Below, in pieces: positions 11,100-23,014 of a stretch of 64,000 nt of DNA. Each line of letters starts with the position of its first letter. Positions within the stretch are counted from its first letter, which is position 1. The DNA is taken from the NCBI RefSeq assembly GCF_039555335.1, contig NC_092642.1:12436743-12500742 (forward strand), given 5' to 3'. A program made the translations under genes and the position numbers. Origin of the DNA: Amphiura filiformis. Lineage: Eukaryota > Echinodermata > Ophiuroidea > Amphilepidida > Amphiuridae. Under the pieces are notes generated by a model. That model was not told the origin of the DNA, searched no databases, and saw only the letters and a list, made by a program, of their open reading frames with translations.

Positions 11100-12830
11100 A
11101 CATCCTAGATAGGTAAACTATACATTTTCTGATAATGAATCCTTTACCAGAGGAGTAATGTTCGACACAATTTGATGAAGTTTGAAATTTGACTCATGTA
11201 AAGTTTAATGACCTTTCCCCCACCACCCATGGGACAATATTTGTTTTGGGAGCAACTAAATTTGTGTACTAGGGACTTTAAAGATTACGAAGAAATATGT
11301 TAGAAAAATACATCATCTGTGTGCATGGGAACAATAGCTGGGAACTAGACTAAATTATATGGGATTCTTGGTATTTGGCATCCGTGCCATACATTTTTCA
11401 ATTTCTACGGTAACAAATTCAATTATTATTAACACTACTACAAGTTTACTTTACTAAAACGGTATGAATTAACGGTTTAACATTTACGATAGCTGACAAT
11501 TGAATATGCAACGTCGAGATAAAAACACTTTGGTGTTATTATATTAACGTCTGCAACGTTTCAACATGTTTATTACAAGCGTTTCTTTTGTTTCGGGATA
11601 TTGTGATATCAATCAATTTTTGATTCAAAACTGAGATCTCCTGGAAACATGCATAATCATAATGCACAAAAATCGGACCATCCACCCAGTGGCGTAGCGT
11701 CGCAGATGAGCTGTGCACAAAATCAGTGATTTCTTTTTCTGTATCAAGCATTTCTATCTCACATGCGTTAATCATTGCTCGGGTCATAAGCATATGCCTG
11801 GATCCACCAACGTCAATTATGCCAAGTCCTAAGCTTTTTATTCACTATTGGGGGGGGGGGGGGGGGAGAGGTAAAAGCAGGGGCAGTGAAAAAGAAGGGA
11901 CGGTGGAAGAAGCGGTAAAAGAATTATTAAAGAAAAAAGGGCGAAAAATTATGAAAAAGGTTTAAAAAAATTGTGAAACCAATGGAATTATACATCAAAA
12001 TTTGTTGCTTTAGGTCACTAGAGGTTTGTTTTTTTGGCTCTTTTCTGCAGCCCCCGCACAGTGTCGACGCCCTATACGATAAATATAAATTTAATACTCC
12101 GTTACGCAAGAAAAGGAGTTCTATCTGATTGGCTAGCAATCGATCGCTTAGATCGCTCAGTATTGAACTACAAACTCAAAATGGAGCAATGTATTCAATT
12201 CGATTGAAATCGATATTCTATTATTGACGTAGAGAAAAAGAGAGTGATAGTGTGTCAATAATGTACATTGTATTTATAGATAGAGCACCTGGATTTTACA
12301 TGCATTCCTTTATATAATTAATTTCTCAAACAGTTGAATAAATCACAATTTTAACTGTGGATTTCAAAATTGTTACATCAAAATTGCAGTAAAACATATC
12401 CACAGCAAAATACCGGTCCTCACTAATTAGTGTATTTAATTTCCAGTTAGTGTATTAAAAATAAAACCTGTGATTTACCTGACAACAAATAAAATGTTCT
12501 TGCAATAGAAATATCATATGGGATACTGATATGGTAGGCCGCAACCGCCACAACGTGTCCGTTTTCCTATACATAATACACAGTGCGCTCACCATTGACG
12601 CGTGACCTCTACAAATAGTGTATGTTAGAAGTATAGGCCATTGCCTAGTTAACGTCACTGTGTAAAAAATAACCGGCCAATATTTAAAGTATTCTCTGAA
12701 ATTCTAGAAAATATAGTTTTGTAACATGTCCTAAATTTTAGCTAATTTAGGTGTTTGGAAATATTGGTACTTTTGTGTTTTAGGAAGGATATGTAAACGA
12801 TAGATAACACCAAAAAATATGAAGAAATTA
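11100..12830. other. Intergenic, no gene seen
   Basis: Contains a run of 17 G (11850-11866). The stretch around 11777-11840 (GGTCATAAG, GGATCCACCA, AAGCTTTT) recurs at 13803-13878, marking a dispersed repeat. No coding region is supported. Confidence 0.5.
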
Positions 12831-12831
12831 T

Positions 12832-12995
12832 TTCTAAACCATGTTAAGTCTGCAAACCATTATGCTTCTCATTTCAAGAACGCTGGTTAACAATAAGCAG
12901 ACTATTGTCTCATTTCGTAAACAAAAGCCCACACAGTATTGTTACCTGCGTTCGCTTTATAATCGTTCACCCAACTGAAACTATAATACCAGCTC
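12832..12995. repeat. Dispersed repeat, inverted partner at 15735-15905
   Basis: About 110 bases (12880-12990) match the reverse complement of 15796-15905 at roughly 85%, with shared blocks such as TAGTTTCAGTTGG, GTAACAATACTGTGTG and CAATAGTCTGC. The outer edge (TAAACC, GTTAAGTC, CAAA) is in the same orientation in both, so an internal inversion has occurred. Confidence 0.65.
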
Positions 12996-14225
12996 ATTGC
13001 TCATTGCACAGGTAAAACAGAAACAAGTGCAGTGTGTATTTAACCAGAGAAGATCTTATATAACATAGTTGAGCTGTTTTCAATGAGTGTTATCTTGGTT
13101 TAATAGCTTTTAATGGGTTTAAGTCCTTCAAAGGTCGTGGTGAATTCTACTGTAGACATGACTGCATCATGATTATTTTAAAGTCAACAACATTCAACAA
13201 TATGATCACCGTGATAGTATGACAGTATCAGTACCGTGGGTGTCAGTGATCCTGGCATGACACAGTAGACAAACAAACACGCCACACACATGACACATGC
13301 ATGCAAGGTAACATTGACTATACACTAATCAAACAATGGTATTGATCCTGTACAACTGGTCGTGGTTTATTTACATTCGATTCATTTAAAATCCCCAGAG
13401 TAAACATGAATTTTGGCAAGAGTTTTCTCTCTGGAACGAGGATGCATCCACTAGCTCCGCGTAATGAAAAGATCTAACATGATTGGTCAATTTAGCTCCG
13501 CGAAGCTACGCGTAGCAGCTCCACGTTGTGGCGGTTACGGCCAGCCATTATACTGATCATGCGAAAATCGTAAAAACATAGAATAGAAACAGTGTGGCAG
13601 GCTCTGTGGGAATCTTATATCGTATGCTTAGCCTGAGTCGCTCGGCCTATCTCGAACAAAATCACCATGCGTAGATGTTGAAAAACGTGAGGATTCATCG
13701 TACTATCACGGCAATTTTTGACGCGAAGATAGGTAGGAGCGGCCACGGTACGCCACTGTTACACTTCTATTATTGTTTTACTCAGTCAAGCGTTAGTCGT
13801 GCTTCGGGTCATAAGAATAGAAGAATACCTATATGCCCGGATCCACCAGTGTCAATGCCAAATCCGAAGCTTTTCTATTGTTATTTGGCAATATCCATTC
13901 AACCAAGATATATCTAACAATTAGTCACACACGACATGCAACTTGCAAGCTAAAAGTCCGGGATTCAATGTAACACAATTATTTATACACTACATAGGCT
14001 ACGGCAGGATCCGATGCCGTATCGTAAGTGACGACACTTCAGTATATCCGCATCCGAACTTACTTCTTAATCGTTGTATTAATTTGAAGTACCCATAACA
14101 TGGGATACTTTACCTCAGGTGCCGTGCAGGTTCTTCTTTATCACGTGTATCTGTGTAATTCCAATATTATTAATTGTGGCACAGGTAAGTTGACAACTTA
14201 ATAATCATAATATTATAATCTCTCT
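12996..14225. other. No gene seen
   Basis: No convincing coding sequence. It includes the dispersed repeat partner at 13803-13878 and GC-rich short inverted motifs around 13450-13530 (AGCTCCGCG). Confidence 0.45.
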
Positions 14226-15110
14226 CTGTGTCAGGTGGTCTTCACAAGAGTACGCCATCTCACTCGGTCTAGCTGATGCCAAGTGCGTTGCACCTTGCAT
14301 TCATTGGTTAGAAACCAGCTTCACGTCATTTGTCCAAGATCATAGTGTTGGTGGACGTCCTCTTCCTCATCGGCCTTCCATAGCCCCTTGCAAAATTTGT
14401 TTTTCTACACCTCCATGTTTCCTGACAATATGGCCATACTACTTACTCTACTTCAGCTTTCTCTTCATTATGCCGTTTCTGATGGTTAGACTTGTACCAA
14501 TCTTGTCGAGGATCCAGGAATTTGTCCTCCTGTCGTTCCCCCGGTCTTTCCATGTCACTTGTAGAAGCCTCCTGTAACACCACATCTCAAAAGCATCTAC
14601 TCTTTTCCTATCATTCTTGGTCACAGCCCAAGACTCGCATCCGTAAGTATCAATGGAAAACACAGTTGCACGAAGTAGGCGTACCTTGAGGTCAATGGAT
14701 AGGCCTCTGCTTTTCCATAATTATGCTTGACATACCATGCACAGTTGTCCTTGCAATAGCCAGTCTTATCTTAATTTCAGTTGTGCTGTCACCACTGTTG
14801 TTAATTATTGAACCCAGATATTCAAATTGCTTCACCTCCTCAATCTGCTGTCCATCTATCACAAACTCATCACTTTTCCGCTCTCTGTTTACAACCATCG
14901 TGACCATTATTTTTGTCTTCTTTGTGTTCAGGAGAAGGTGTTTTTTTTCGCTAGCCTCTTTGATGCGCTTCAAAAGATCAATCAGCTCTACTCTGCTGCT
15001 ACAAATAAGAGTGGTATGATCGGCGTACCTCAGGTTAGTAATTCTTGTACCGCCAAACTTCACTCCACCTTCAAACCCCTCCAAAGCTGTTCTCATGTAG
15101 CCAATAATTA
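14226..15110 (-). mobile_element. Decayed LINE fragment: RT core to C-terminus
   Basis: Translated pieces on the minus strand read GGTRITNLRYADHTTLI (RT active-site box, YADH where YADD is expected), then LLKRIKEASEKKHLLLNTKKTKIM, FEYLGSIINNSGDSTTEIKIR, and farther on YGCESWAVTKNDRKRVDAFEMWCYRRLLQVTW, the conserved tail of this RT type. At least one frameshift separates the 14692-15096 frame from the 14448-14663 frame, and the last part to about 14226 is in further frames. The endonuclease and N-terminal RT are missing. The motif pattern resembles RTE/BovB-like elements; clade not certain. Confidence 0.8.
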
Positions 15111-15487
15111 TAATCCTTTTCAGGAGGACTTGAAGTTGACTACCGATGATATGCGACCATTAAAACATACAAACAACAAAAGAATTACGGTACAATAACA
15201 ACAATTGTGTTCACCCCACAAATATGACAAATTAAAACAACTTGAGCAGCCAATATCTGTACCCTATACTGATTTACGACGTCATTTGTTGAAATTAGAA
15301 TTGAAAACCCAAGGAACGAAGTCAAAAGTTGCCGCATTTTCTATCAATGGAAGCCTTGGCGCTAGTACTCTTGTTCGAGAACGTTTTGTGTACAAATCCA
15401 ATGGGACAATCTGCATGTTTTGAATTTGCGTCTTCCTTGGGATTTGAATCCCCGCGTCTTTATTTAGTCTTACATCCGATCTGAAAG

Positions 15488-15523
15488 ATGCAGCTATATT
15501 GGCTGTTGGTTCTATTATGGCTG
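15488..15523 (+). CDS. Possible signal-peptide exon upstream of the Calx-beta gene
   Basis: ATG at 15488 with A at -3 encodes MQLYWLLVLLWL, a plausible hydrophobic signal core, directly followed by a donor-like GTAAAT. It lies 0.7 kb before the first clear Calx-beta exon. The splice would be phase 0 while exon 16239 needs phase 1, so at least one exon would have to lie between them, and I could not find it. Treat as a weak candidate only. Confidence 0.2.
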
Positions 15524-15734
15524 GTAAATTGATTCTTTTGCCGTCTCTATCTAATTATATAGAATCCGTTTAATAGCATCTGATGAGCAAATTTCATTTT
15601 TTTTTATATATTAGTAAATTGTGATAATATTACAATTCATATGTATATCAATATCATGAGAAATATTTGGGCTAAAAATAAAAATAATAATTTGAGCTTA
15701 GAATTTCAGCGTGATCAAACCGAGACTAGCATAT

Positions 15735-15905
15735 AAACCGTGTTAAGTCCACAAACTCATGTATCTGATTCCCCTGTGCGATATTGCAATGCTATAGTTA
15801 TTATAGTTTCAGTTGGATGAAATATTACAAAGCAAACGCACAGTAACAATACTGTGTGAGGCTTTGTTTCCGAAATGAGAACAATAGTCTGCATATTGTT
15901 ATGCA
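15735..15905. repeat. Dispersed repeat, inverted partner of 12832-12995
   Basis: See the match described at 12832-12995; here the shared core runs TAGTTTCAGTTGG to CAATAGTCTGC on the plus strand. The rest of 15906-16238 shows nothing recognisable and is probably intron or 5' flank. Confidence 0.65.
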
Positions 15906-16238
15906 CCATTGTTATGGTAAATTATAGTACAATTCATTGTTGCTAATGTCAAACTTGTCAAAGTGATTGTGATTGTGTCACACAAGTAAATGAGAGCATG
16001 ATATAGTGTCCGCTTCATTTACTTACGTCATCAGCCCGCTGCCTTGAAAATTGATTTCGCTTCAAACGGGGGAAGAACACGTACGAGCCCGAAAAGTACC
16101 CACACAATTTCTCTTTTTTCAGGAGAAATACGCATAAAAAATTGCAACGAGTGTCAACTTGTAATGTAATAATTATTCTCTTCGAATAGAGATAAACTTG
16201 TTTTTTGCAATAAACCTGCCCTTTAATTTTCTCATCAG

Positions 16239-16457
16239 CATGTTCAGGCCCCTACAATCAGTACTGTTATCCAGACTTCGGTTGCTTGATTTGCTCTCAA
16301 ATACTCTTTGATGATATACCAGTGAACCAATGCCTGGACGATACACATGGAATAACCATCTCGGAACCATTAAACTTGCAGCCTCAGTTAAATGCCGTTA
16401 CACACGTTGAGATACTTGATGGTAGGGGCTGTACGTTTTGTGCCACAACGATACAAA
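16239..16457 (+). CDS. Calx-beta cysteine-rich protein, internal exon a
   Basis: Acceptor TTTTCTCATCAG and donor A|GTAAGT bound a 219-base exon, phase 1 at both ends. It encodes a Cys-rich stretch (CSGPYNQYCYPDFGCLIC) and then GITISEPLNLQP...THVEILDGRGCTFC, where VEILD followed by a polar turn fits the closing strand of a Calx-beta domain. An alternative acceptor 9 bases on would keep the frame. With the next exon it reads TTIQ-IGFDN, the usual link from one Calx-beta repeat to the next. The 5' exons of the gene are not identified; the true start is upstream. Confidence 0.65.
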
Positions 16458-17299
16458 GTAAGTTGTAAAGTGTAATTAAGAGCTTCAGGCCCAAAAATAT
16501 GAACCAATCTCTCTTAAATTGCCCGATTGAATTTTCAATCTCGCCGTCCCAAATTAGGGACAAATCGTTTTCGACTGTATATTCATTCGGGCGATTTGAA
16601 TTTTTCAAACTTCTTTTTCAATCAAAAGGAGTGATTCTCAATCTTTAACAATATTTTAGCGATTAAAGTTATGGGGCAAATCTTTTTCGATTGAATTTTC
16701 AGTAGAAAGGATTGTTTTTTATTGTTTTTCAATCTTTTGCCTTCCCAAATTAGGGACAAGTCCTTTCCAGATGAAAATAATATTGAAAATGTTCACTCTA
16801 AAACAGTTTGAAATCATTTCGATTTGGATTTGGAAGATACCTTCTCTTAATTGCGAACCACCAGCATACATAACTCGATGTAGAGAGTCTTTCCTATTCA
16901 GAGGAAATATTACAATTACACACCTTATTGCCTTTTAACAATAACCATTGACACTAGCACATATCAGAGAAGATGTAAGAAAAGGAGGGAAAACAGAATT
17001 ATATCCTTGAGATAATCCCGTAGGTAATCCTGTTGCGCCTATTCATAGTCCTTTATTCTCAAGTGGTGGGTTAACCAACAATTAAGAATGAGAGGACATT
17101 CCTGAACCTCGTTCAGTTGGGGATGATTTGAAGTGACCGCCAATTATGACCATTTGATATTTAATACCAGCAATGTGAAAAAAAAGAAGAAATAATGTAG
17201 TGCCAAAATAATGTACCCTTTTACGGAAGGAGCAAAGTTTAACAAGTTATAACTCCGCTTCTGCAGTACGAATGTCAGCGGCGAATGTCAGGTTATTAT

Positions 17300-17372
17300 G
17301 GTGGGAATCGATCTCGGTACCTCCCGGTTAAACAGCACTGTGCAAGACCACTAAGCCAACTAAATATCTGTT
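17300..17372 (-). repeat. tRNA-like sequence, probable SINE head
   Basis: Minus strand has an A-box-like TTGGCTTAGTGGTC and a B-box-like AGATCGATTCCCACC at tRNA spacing, with a TGTTTAACC anticodon-loop region. Stems are imperfect, so a decayed tRNA or SINE rather than an active tRNA. Confidence 0.35.
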
Positions 17373-17408
17373 GGGAGATGTGTGACATCAATCTTTGATA
17401 TTGCTTAA

Positions 17409-17745
17409 GGGATCTAGAATGAGCGTTTATTGCGTTTAGACAGTATTTTTTGTGGGACATGAGAGCACCTCAGACCTATCGAATTGCATTCTGAATACGA
17501 AGCATGTCTTTCTGATATCAAATAATTTTCATTTTTTGAAAATCACAATATAATACAAATTTTATTACAAATTATAAAAATTTGATATTTTTCAAATTTT
17601 TGATATATAACAGTCCTCGAAGTAAATTATATAAATCTAATGATATATTCTTAAAGTGTATGTAGCTGGGAGGAAAAGCCGACGGTCAATTGAACATTTT
17701 GACCTTTCATATTGAAGATATGGATTTTTTCCCCAAAAGACCTGT
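17409..17745. mobile_element. Left half of a TTAA palindromic element
   Basis: TTAA at 17405-17408 followed by GGGATCTAGAATGAGCG and the left-arm series TGTGGGACATGAGAGCAC, TCTGATATCAAATAATTT, GTATGTAGCTGGGAGG, matching 33338 onward. It stops near the palindrome centre, so the right arm is lost. Confidence 0.75.
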
Positions 17746-18107
17746 AATATCACCTGTAACATAGGTGATCATTGTTTACATGGTTTGTTATGGTTGGGAT
17801 TAGTGTCCGATCTCTGTAATGTAATGTAAATGAAGCATATTGATATGCAGGAAGAATCGATCAGGGCGCTATATTTGTCCTATGAGATGTAGGGCCCAGT
17901 GGGAACTGTCCAAGCTGATTGTTCATTTAATATCATAATCTATTAGGGAAAGATAAACACTATTCAAAATATCAATAGATAAGAAGAAAGGGATTTAGAG
18001 ATTTGTAATTGAGTCATGCGTGATTTAACAGAAGGTTCTTTCCAAAACCCAAACGTAATGTCTCATTCCAAACATATGCAACACATGTCATTGGGCTGTT
18101 TATCAGA

Positions 18108-18806
18108 CAGCAAACACAAAAACGTTTTAAAAACGTTTTAAATAAGTTTTATTTTGGCTTTTGGTTTAGGTAAAAACGTTTTAATAACATTAAAATGTCG
18201 GGTTATATAAAGGTCGTGATAATGTTTTAAAACGTTTTGTATCAAAATACACTACAACAATATTTTTAAATGTTTTCAAAAAATGTTATTGTAAACTATT
18301 TTTACAAACATTTTTGCCAAATATTGTGTCAATACTTTAATAACATTATGTTAAAATGTTTGAACCCAGCAAATACAGAAATGTTCTTAAAATGTTTTTT
18401 TACAAAACCTTTTAATTAATAACATTTAAATGTCGGGTTATATAAAGGTCATGAAAACGTTTTTAAAACGTTATTGAAAATATTTTGGGCAAACATTTTT
18501 CGCAAAATATTTTTTCAACCCCAAAATAACATTCTGTTTAGAATGTTTTGTATCAAGTTTTCAAAAATGTTTTTGTAATGTTATTAAAACGTTTTTATAC
18601 CCTTTATATAACTCGACATTTAAACGTTTTCTGTAAAACATTTTTGTTTACTGAGCAGTAGATTATCAAAAAATGTTTTTTAATAAGGTTATGAAAACGT
18701 TTTATACTCTTAATATTCCCTTTATATAACCCGACATTTAAACGTTTTCTGACAACCTTTTATAACCTTTTGCGAATGATGTCGAAAACGTTTTGTGTTT
18801 GCTGGG
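18108..18806. mobile_element. 699-bp palindromic element, CAGCAAACAC ends
   Basis: Near full-length relative of 5629-6322 in the opposite orientation: its left end (CAGCAAACACAAAAACG, then GGCTTTTGGTTTAGG) is the reverse complement of that copy's right end. It ends GTGTTTGCTGGG. Confidence 0.8.
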
Positions 18807-19123
18807 ACAGTAGCTAGGTGGCAGGGGGTGCCCTGAACGCTGTCTTATGGGAGTGCCGAATAGTCGTCTTTGTGGCGCCGAATCGTCCTCTCCAAGCAGT
18901 GAAAGTAAAAGCGCGCATTTCAACATAATAGTCCTTTGAAATGCCGTTTTAAAACCAAAATTCAACTTGATTTCAATCAAATTAGTAGTACATGTATTTG
19001 GGCAAATTTTCTCGCGTTTCGTGCTCAATTGTTTCAGGAATAGGGGAACAGGGGACGCCATTATATTATATCCTTTCCACCCAGGCGCCACACAATCATG
19101 AAGGCGCTAAATCTGACAATAGC

Positions 19124-19340
19124 AACAATAGCGCAAAGGAGCACAAGTTAATGTGAAAGCGTGATTCTTGCCATAAGAGCACAGAATAGCCAGAATAGCA
19201 TGATGTAACGCGAATATGATGAGTAGTAGGTAAATAACAATAGTAGAACAAAGGAGCATAAGTTAATGTGAAAGCGTGATTTTTAACATAAAGAGCACAG
19301 AATAACCAGAACAGCATAATGTAACGCGAATATGATCTAC
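19124..19340. repeat. Tandem duplication, 115-bp period, two copies
   Basis: AAGGAGCACAAGTTAATGTG at 19136 recurs at 19251 with about 10% change; both units end GTAACGCGAATATGAT. Confidence 0.8.
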
Positions 19341-19344
19341 TTCA

Positions 19345-19506
19345 AGCCTGCTATTCACGCGATTTTGCGTTTTTGTACATCACCTACCGTACCTCAAACT
19401 TGTGCTATTCACGCGATTTTGCGTTTTTGTACATTACCTACCGTACCTTAAGCTTGTGCTATTCACGCGATATTGCTCATCTCGCTGATTCCATCACCTA
19501 CCTCAA
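19345..19506. repeat. 54-bp minisatellite, three units
   Basis: CTATTCACGCGATTTTGCG starts at 19351, 19405 and 19459 (period 54); the third unit is diverged. A further unit lies at 22755-22808 on the other side of the LINE, so the LINE splits the array. Confidence 0.85.
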
Positions 19507-22500
19507 GCATTCATTCATTCATTCATTCATTCATATTTATTTGGCAAAAGCGACATAAAATAGTACAATGAAACATACAAAAATTTAACACATTGAAAAG
19601 CTGCACACCAAAAAGACACCAAAATGCCGAATTGCCAGGATGACCCATAAAGTCTAGCTTCCTGTGTAGACTTAATTCCAATGGGGTCCCACAAAAGAAC
19701 AAAAAGATGCCTGGGAGCGTGTGAAACAATAAGATAAAACAAAGGCGGGGACCTAAAGGAGTAAGCTACACAAATTCAGCAGACTCATGGGTCATAGCAA
19801 CTCTAGCCAGGTATTTTTTCATAGCATGTTTATAAGTACATTTGTCCAGAATGGATTTGATATGCGAAGGTAGGTTATTCCAATCAAGAGTTGCATGGTA
19901 GAAAAAAGATTTTTTGGTATTTGAACCAACTCTTGGGACATGAAAATTCCAAGAGCTTGACCTAGTGGCATGAGAATGAATATCAGAAATTTTGGTAAAA
20001 AACTGGGTAAGATAAGAAGGGCCCTGTGAATGGAAAATATTATACATGTGGTTGAGTCTCAGCTGCCTAGCCCTGTTTTGGATATCTAGAAGTTTAACTA
20101 AGTCAAATTCTACCTGACCAACATGATCTCTGGGAGCTAGGTTCAAAATAAAACGAATCATCTTGTTTTGAATAACTTGAAGTTTGTGCTGATAAATTTT
20201 GGACAAACCAGTATACCATGAGGTGCAACAATAATCAAGATGACACTGCAGTAATGCAGAGCAGAGATTTTGCGAAGCTTTTGGTTGAAAAATTGAGAAT
20301 GTCTGTATAAAAATTTGAGCCGGCCAGTAGCTTTCTTAATGAGAGAATCGACCATAACTTCTCCAGAGAGATGTTGGTCAAGTGACACCCCAAGATATTT
20401 TATGCAGGGAGCTGGTTGAATGGTATGATCATTGTATGAAATGTGAAAGTTGGATGCTTTTTTAAGCTTTCTACGTGAGCCAAATAAAATCAGTTCGGTT
20501 TTACCAACATGCAAGGATAATTTGTTGTTGATGAGCCAGTTGTTACAGGATTTCAAATCTAAGCTAAGATCATGGGCAATCACATCCGGGTTTGTGTCTG
20601 AAGATATAATAACACTATCGTCGGCATACAGGAGCAGCTTGTTTTTTACCGACATAGCCATGTCGTTGCTATAGCAAAGATAAAGCAGCGGACCAAGCAG
20701 GCCCCCCTGTGGAACTCCACAGGAGAGCTGCATAAGATTAGATTGAATGCCGTCAACACTGACAAGTTGCTGCCTGTTAGAAAGATATGATTTAAACCAA
20801 TCGGATTTGATGCCCATGGCCTCAAGCTTGTAACAAAGAATGTTGTGATTGACGCTGTCAAAAGCTTTTTGCACGTCCAAAAGAAGCATGCCAACATAAT
20901 TACCCTTGTCAAGTTGAGACCTAATGTAATCTGTTAAAAAGATCAGACAAGTTTCTGTAGAGTAGCCAGGGCGGAAGCCTGATTGAAACTGGTAAATTAA
21001 GTTTTTAGAGCTTAAATATTGCTCCAATTGAACATAGATACACTTTTCTAAAACTTTTGAAACTGTACTCAACAAACTGACAGGCCTATAGTTACCAACT
21101 TCCAAGCGGCTGTTTTTTTTTTGAAAAGTGGGATAACCTTGGCAATTTTTAGATCCTGGGGAACAGTACTGGATTCAATGGAGAGGTTCACTATGTGAGT
21201 AATTAGAGGAGAAAGTTGTTTTGCACCGTCTCTCAAAAATCTAGGTGCAATATCATCCAGGCCAACAGCTTTGTGAATGTCAAGGCTGGATAGCTCATCA
21301 AAAATATAATCTTCATCAACACACCTAAGATCAAACTCAGAGCTGGACACATCATTACTCAAGTAAAACCTCTCAAAAGAATCAGACCCCACCCCAAAAT
21401 CGTTACTCACTTGCGGTAATTTGTTTGTCAAAGCATCAGCCACAGTAGTGAAGAAACTGTTAACATGATTACAGACAGAAAGGGTATCTGATTGTAATTC
21501 CCCATCAACATTTAAAACAATTTTCCCTTTGGATTTAGATTTAGAACTATAACCCAGATTTTTCAGGTGCATCCAAAGTTTTTTGGGTTCTCCCATATTT
21601 TCCTCAAGTTTACTTTTAAAGTAGTTTGCCTTTGCCTTCTTAATTTCTCTCTGAATGGAATTTCGGAGAAATGCTAAGTCGGTGAAAGAAACTTCATGGT
21701 TGCCTTTCTTGATAAGTTGACTGGTTTTGTCCCTCATCCTAATTTGTTCAAGAATACTGGAAGTCATCCATGGCTCTGTACGTTGTTTAATGCGAACCGT
21801 CTTTCTTGGGGCAACGTTGTCAATAATGCCAGTCAGAATTGATCTAAAATTAGACCAGGCTGTGTTGACACAGTTACTGGTAAGGACAGAGGACCAGTCA
21901 GCATTATCAAGAAGGCTAGTGTACATATCGACATTGTAGTTTTTCATGGACCTTAGATTTACAGTGTTATGACAAGAGAAAACATTCTTCACACCTTTCC
22001 TTGAGCAAAAAATCAAAAAGTGATCGCTTAAACCAATGGGTATTACCCCACTTTGACAAACTTTTGTGGTGTCGCTACAAAGAATGTGGTCGATTAAGGT
22101 TGATGATAGCGACCCTGACCGTGTGCGACCAACTCTGGTAACCTCCTTGATAAGTTGCTTAAAGCCAGTAGATTTGCAGGTGTGAAGGTATTTTTTTGTC
22201 TTAGGATTAGGTATAGCCGGATCAAGGAGATTGAAATTGGTATCTCCCAAGATGTATGTTTCTTGGGTAACACATAACGAGAGAACATGATCAAAGAGTT
22301 CAACAAAATCTGTCTGATCGGGTGGTCTGTAGATACAACCTATTAAAATAGGTTTTGATTTAGGTAGTAAGATATCTATCCAGACCCCTTCCAGACCGTC
22401 AACCTCAAGGTCATCACGTGTGTTAAAAGCAATATCAGACCTCACATATATGCAAACCCCCCCTCCCTCACGGTTACGATCTTTGCGAACAGGAATATAT

Positions 22501-22750
22501 CCGTCAATGTTAATTTCCGAGTCTGTAAATGTTTCATCCAACCAAGTTTCTGAAAATGACATTATAGCGATATTAGTTTGTTGTGTTATTATCTTAATTT
22601 CTGAAAGTTTAGGAAATAATGATCTAGTGTTCAAATGAATGAAGTTCAATCCTTTGCGGTTTAGGCAGCTAAAGTCAACTTCAGCGATAGGTGGGAGATC
22701 TAAAGCACATGTCATATCCTCAAATGTCTCTGGTTCAAATTCACACAGCA
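19507..22750 (-). mobile_element. 5'-truncated CR1/L2-like LINE: endonuclease plus RT
   Basis: Minus strand, 3.2 kb. The 22751-21069 frame holds an APE-type endonuclease (LNFIHLNTRSLFPKL, FSETWLD, YILGDTNFNL for the usual GDFN, GLSDHFLIF) and the start of RT (IAKVIPLFKKK). A one-base slip in the ten-A run at 21122-21113 moves into the 21105-20158 frame: NYRPVSLLSTVSKVLEK, GFRPGYSTET, LLLDVQKAFDSVNH, GVPQGGLLGPLLYL and LLLYADDSVII, so the catalytic aspartates are kept. A second slip near 20200 leads into the C-terminal domain 20206-19766 (RARQLRLNHMYNIFH). About 235 bases of 3' UTR follow, ending in an ATGA microsatellite (19507-19533), as in L2/CR1-type elements that end in short repeats rather than poly(A). 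ORF1 and the 5' UTR are absent. With only about two slips it looks fairly young; exact clade not resolved. Confidence 0.9.
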
Positions 22751-22810
22751 TGTGCTATTCACGCGATTTTGTGTTTTTGTACATCATCTACCGTACCTCA
22801 GGCCCGAAAG
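22751..22810. repeat. Displaced 54-bp minisatellite unit
   Basis: TGCTATTCACGCGATTTTGTG to TACCGTACCTCAGG repeats the unit of 19345-19506 immediately beyond the LINE 5' end. Confidence 0.8.
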
Positions 22811-22870
22811 TCCACCACACCAGCGACGCCACTTGCAAATAAGAAATCACTGTACACTTTTCTATTACAG

Positions 22871-23014
22871 TTGGTTTTGATAATATGTGTTCGAGAAGGC
22901 GTCGAGACACCAAGGTGAGGGCTGTATGTTCAGGAGAGGGCTGTATTCACGTACTTGAAGGAGGAACACTCGATGTTAAGGTGACAAAAATAGGACCAAA
23001 TGCTGCGAACGTCA
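22871..23014 (+). CDS. Calx-beta cysteine-rich protein, internal exon b
   Basis: 144-base exon between TCTATTACAG and A|GTAAGT, phase 1 at both ends. It encodes IGFDN, a basic cluster CSRRRRDTKV, then RAVCSGEGCIHVLEGGTLDV, then KVTKIGPNAANV. GCIHVLEGGTLDVKVTKIG is the first half of a Calx-beta domain (V-E-G-x-L-x-V-x-V-x-x-x-G). The basic RRRR run could be a furin-type site; inference only. Confidence 0.8.

Larger units (their letters stand above)
16458..22870 (+). other. Large intron (6.4 kb) filled with repeats
   Basis: Bounded by GTAAGT at 16458 and TCTATTACAG ending at 22870. It holds a tRNA-like SINE, half of a TTAA palindrome, the 18108-18806 palindrome, two minisatellites and the LINE at 19507-22750, the last on the opposite strand to the gene. 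Confidence 0.6.

Noticed and set aside
15488-16457. Direct splice of the MQLYWLL exon to exon 16239
   Set aside because: Phase 0 joined to a phase 1 exon meets a stop within about 17 codons; an extra exon would be needed.
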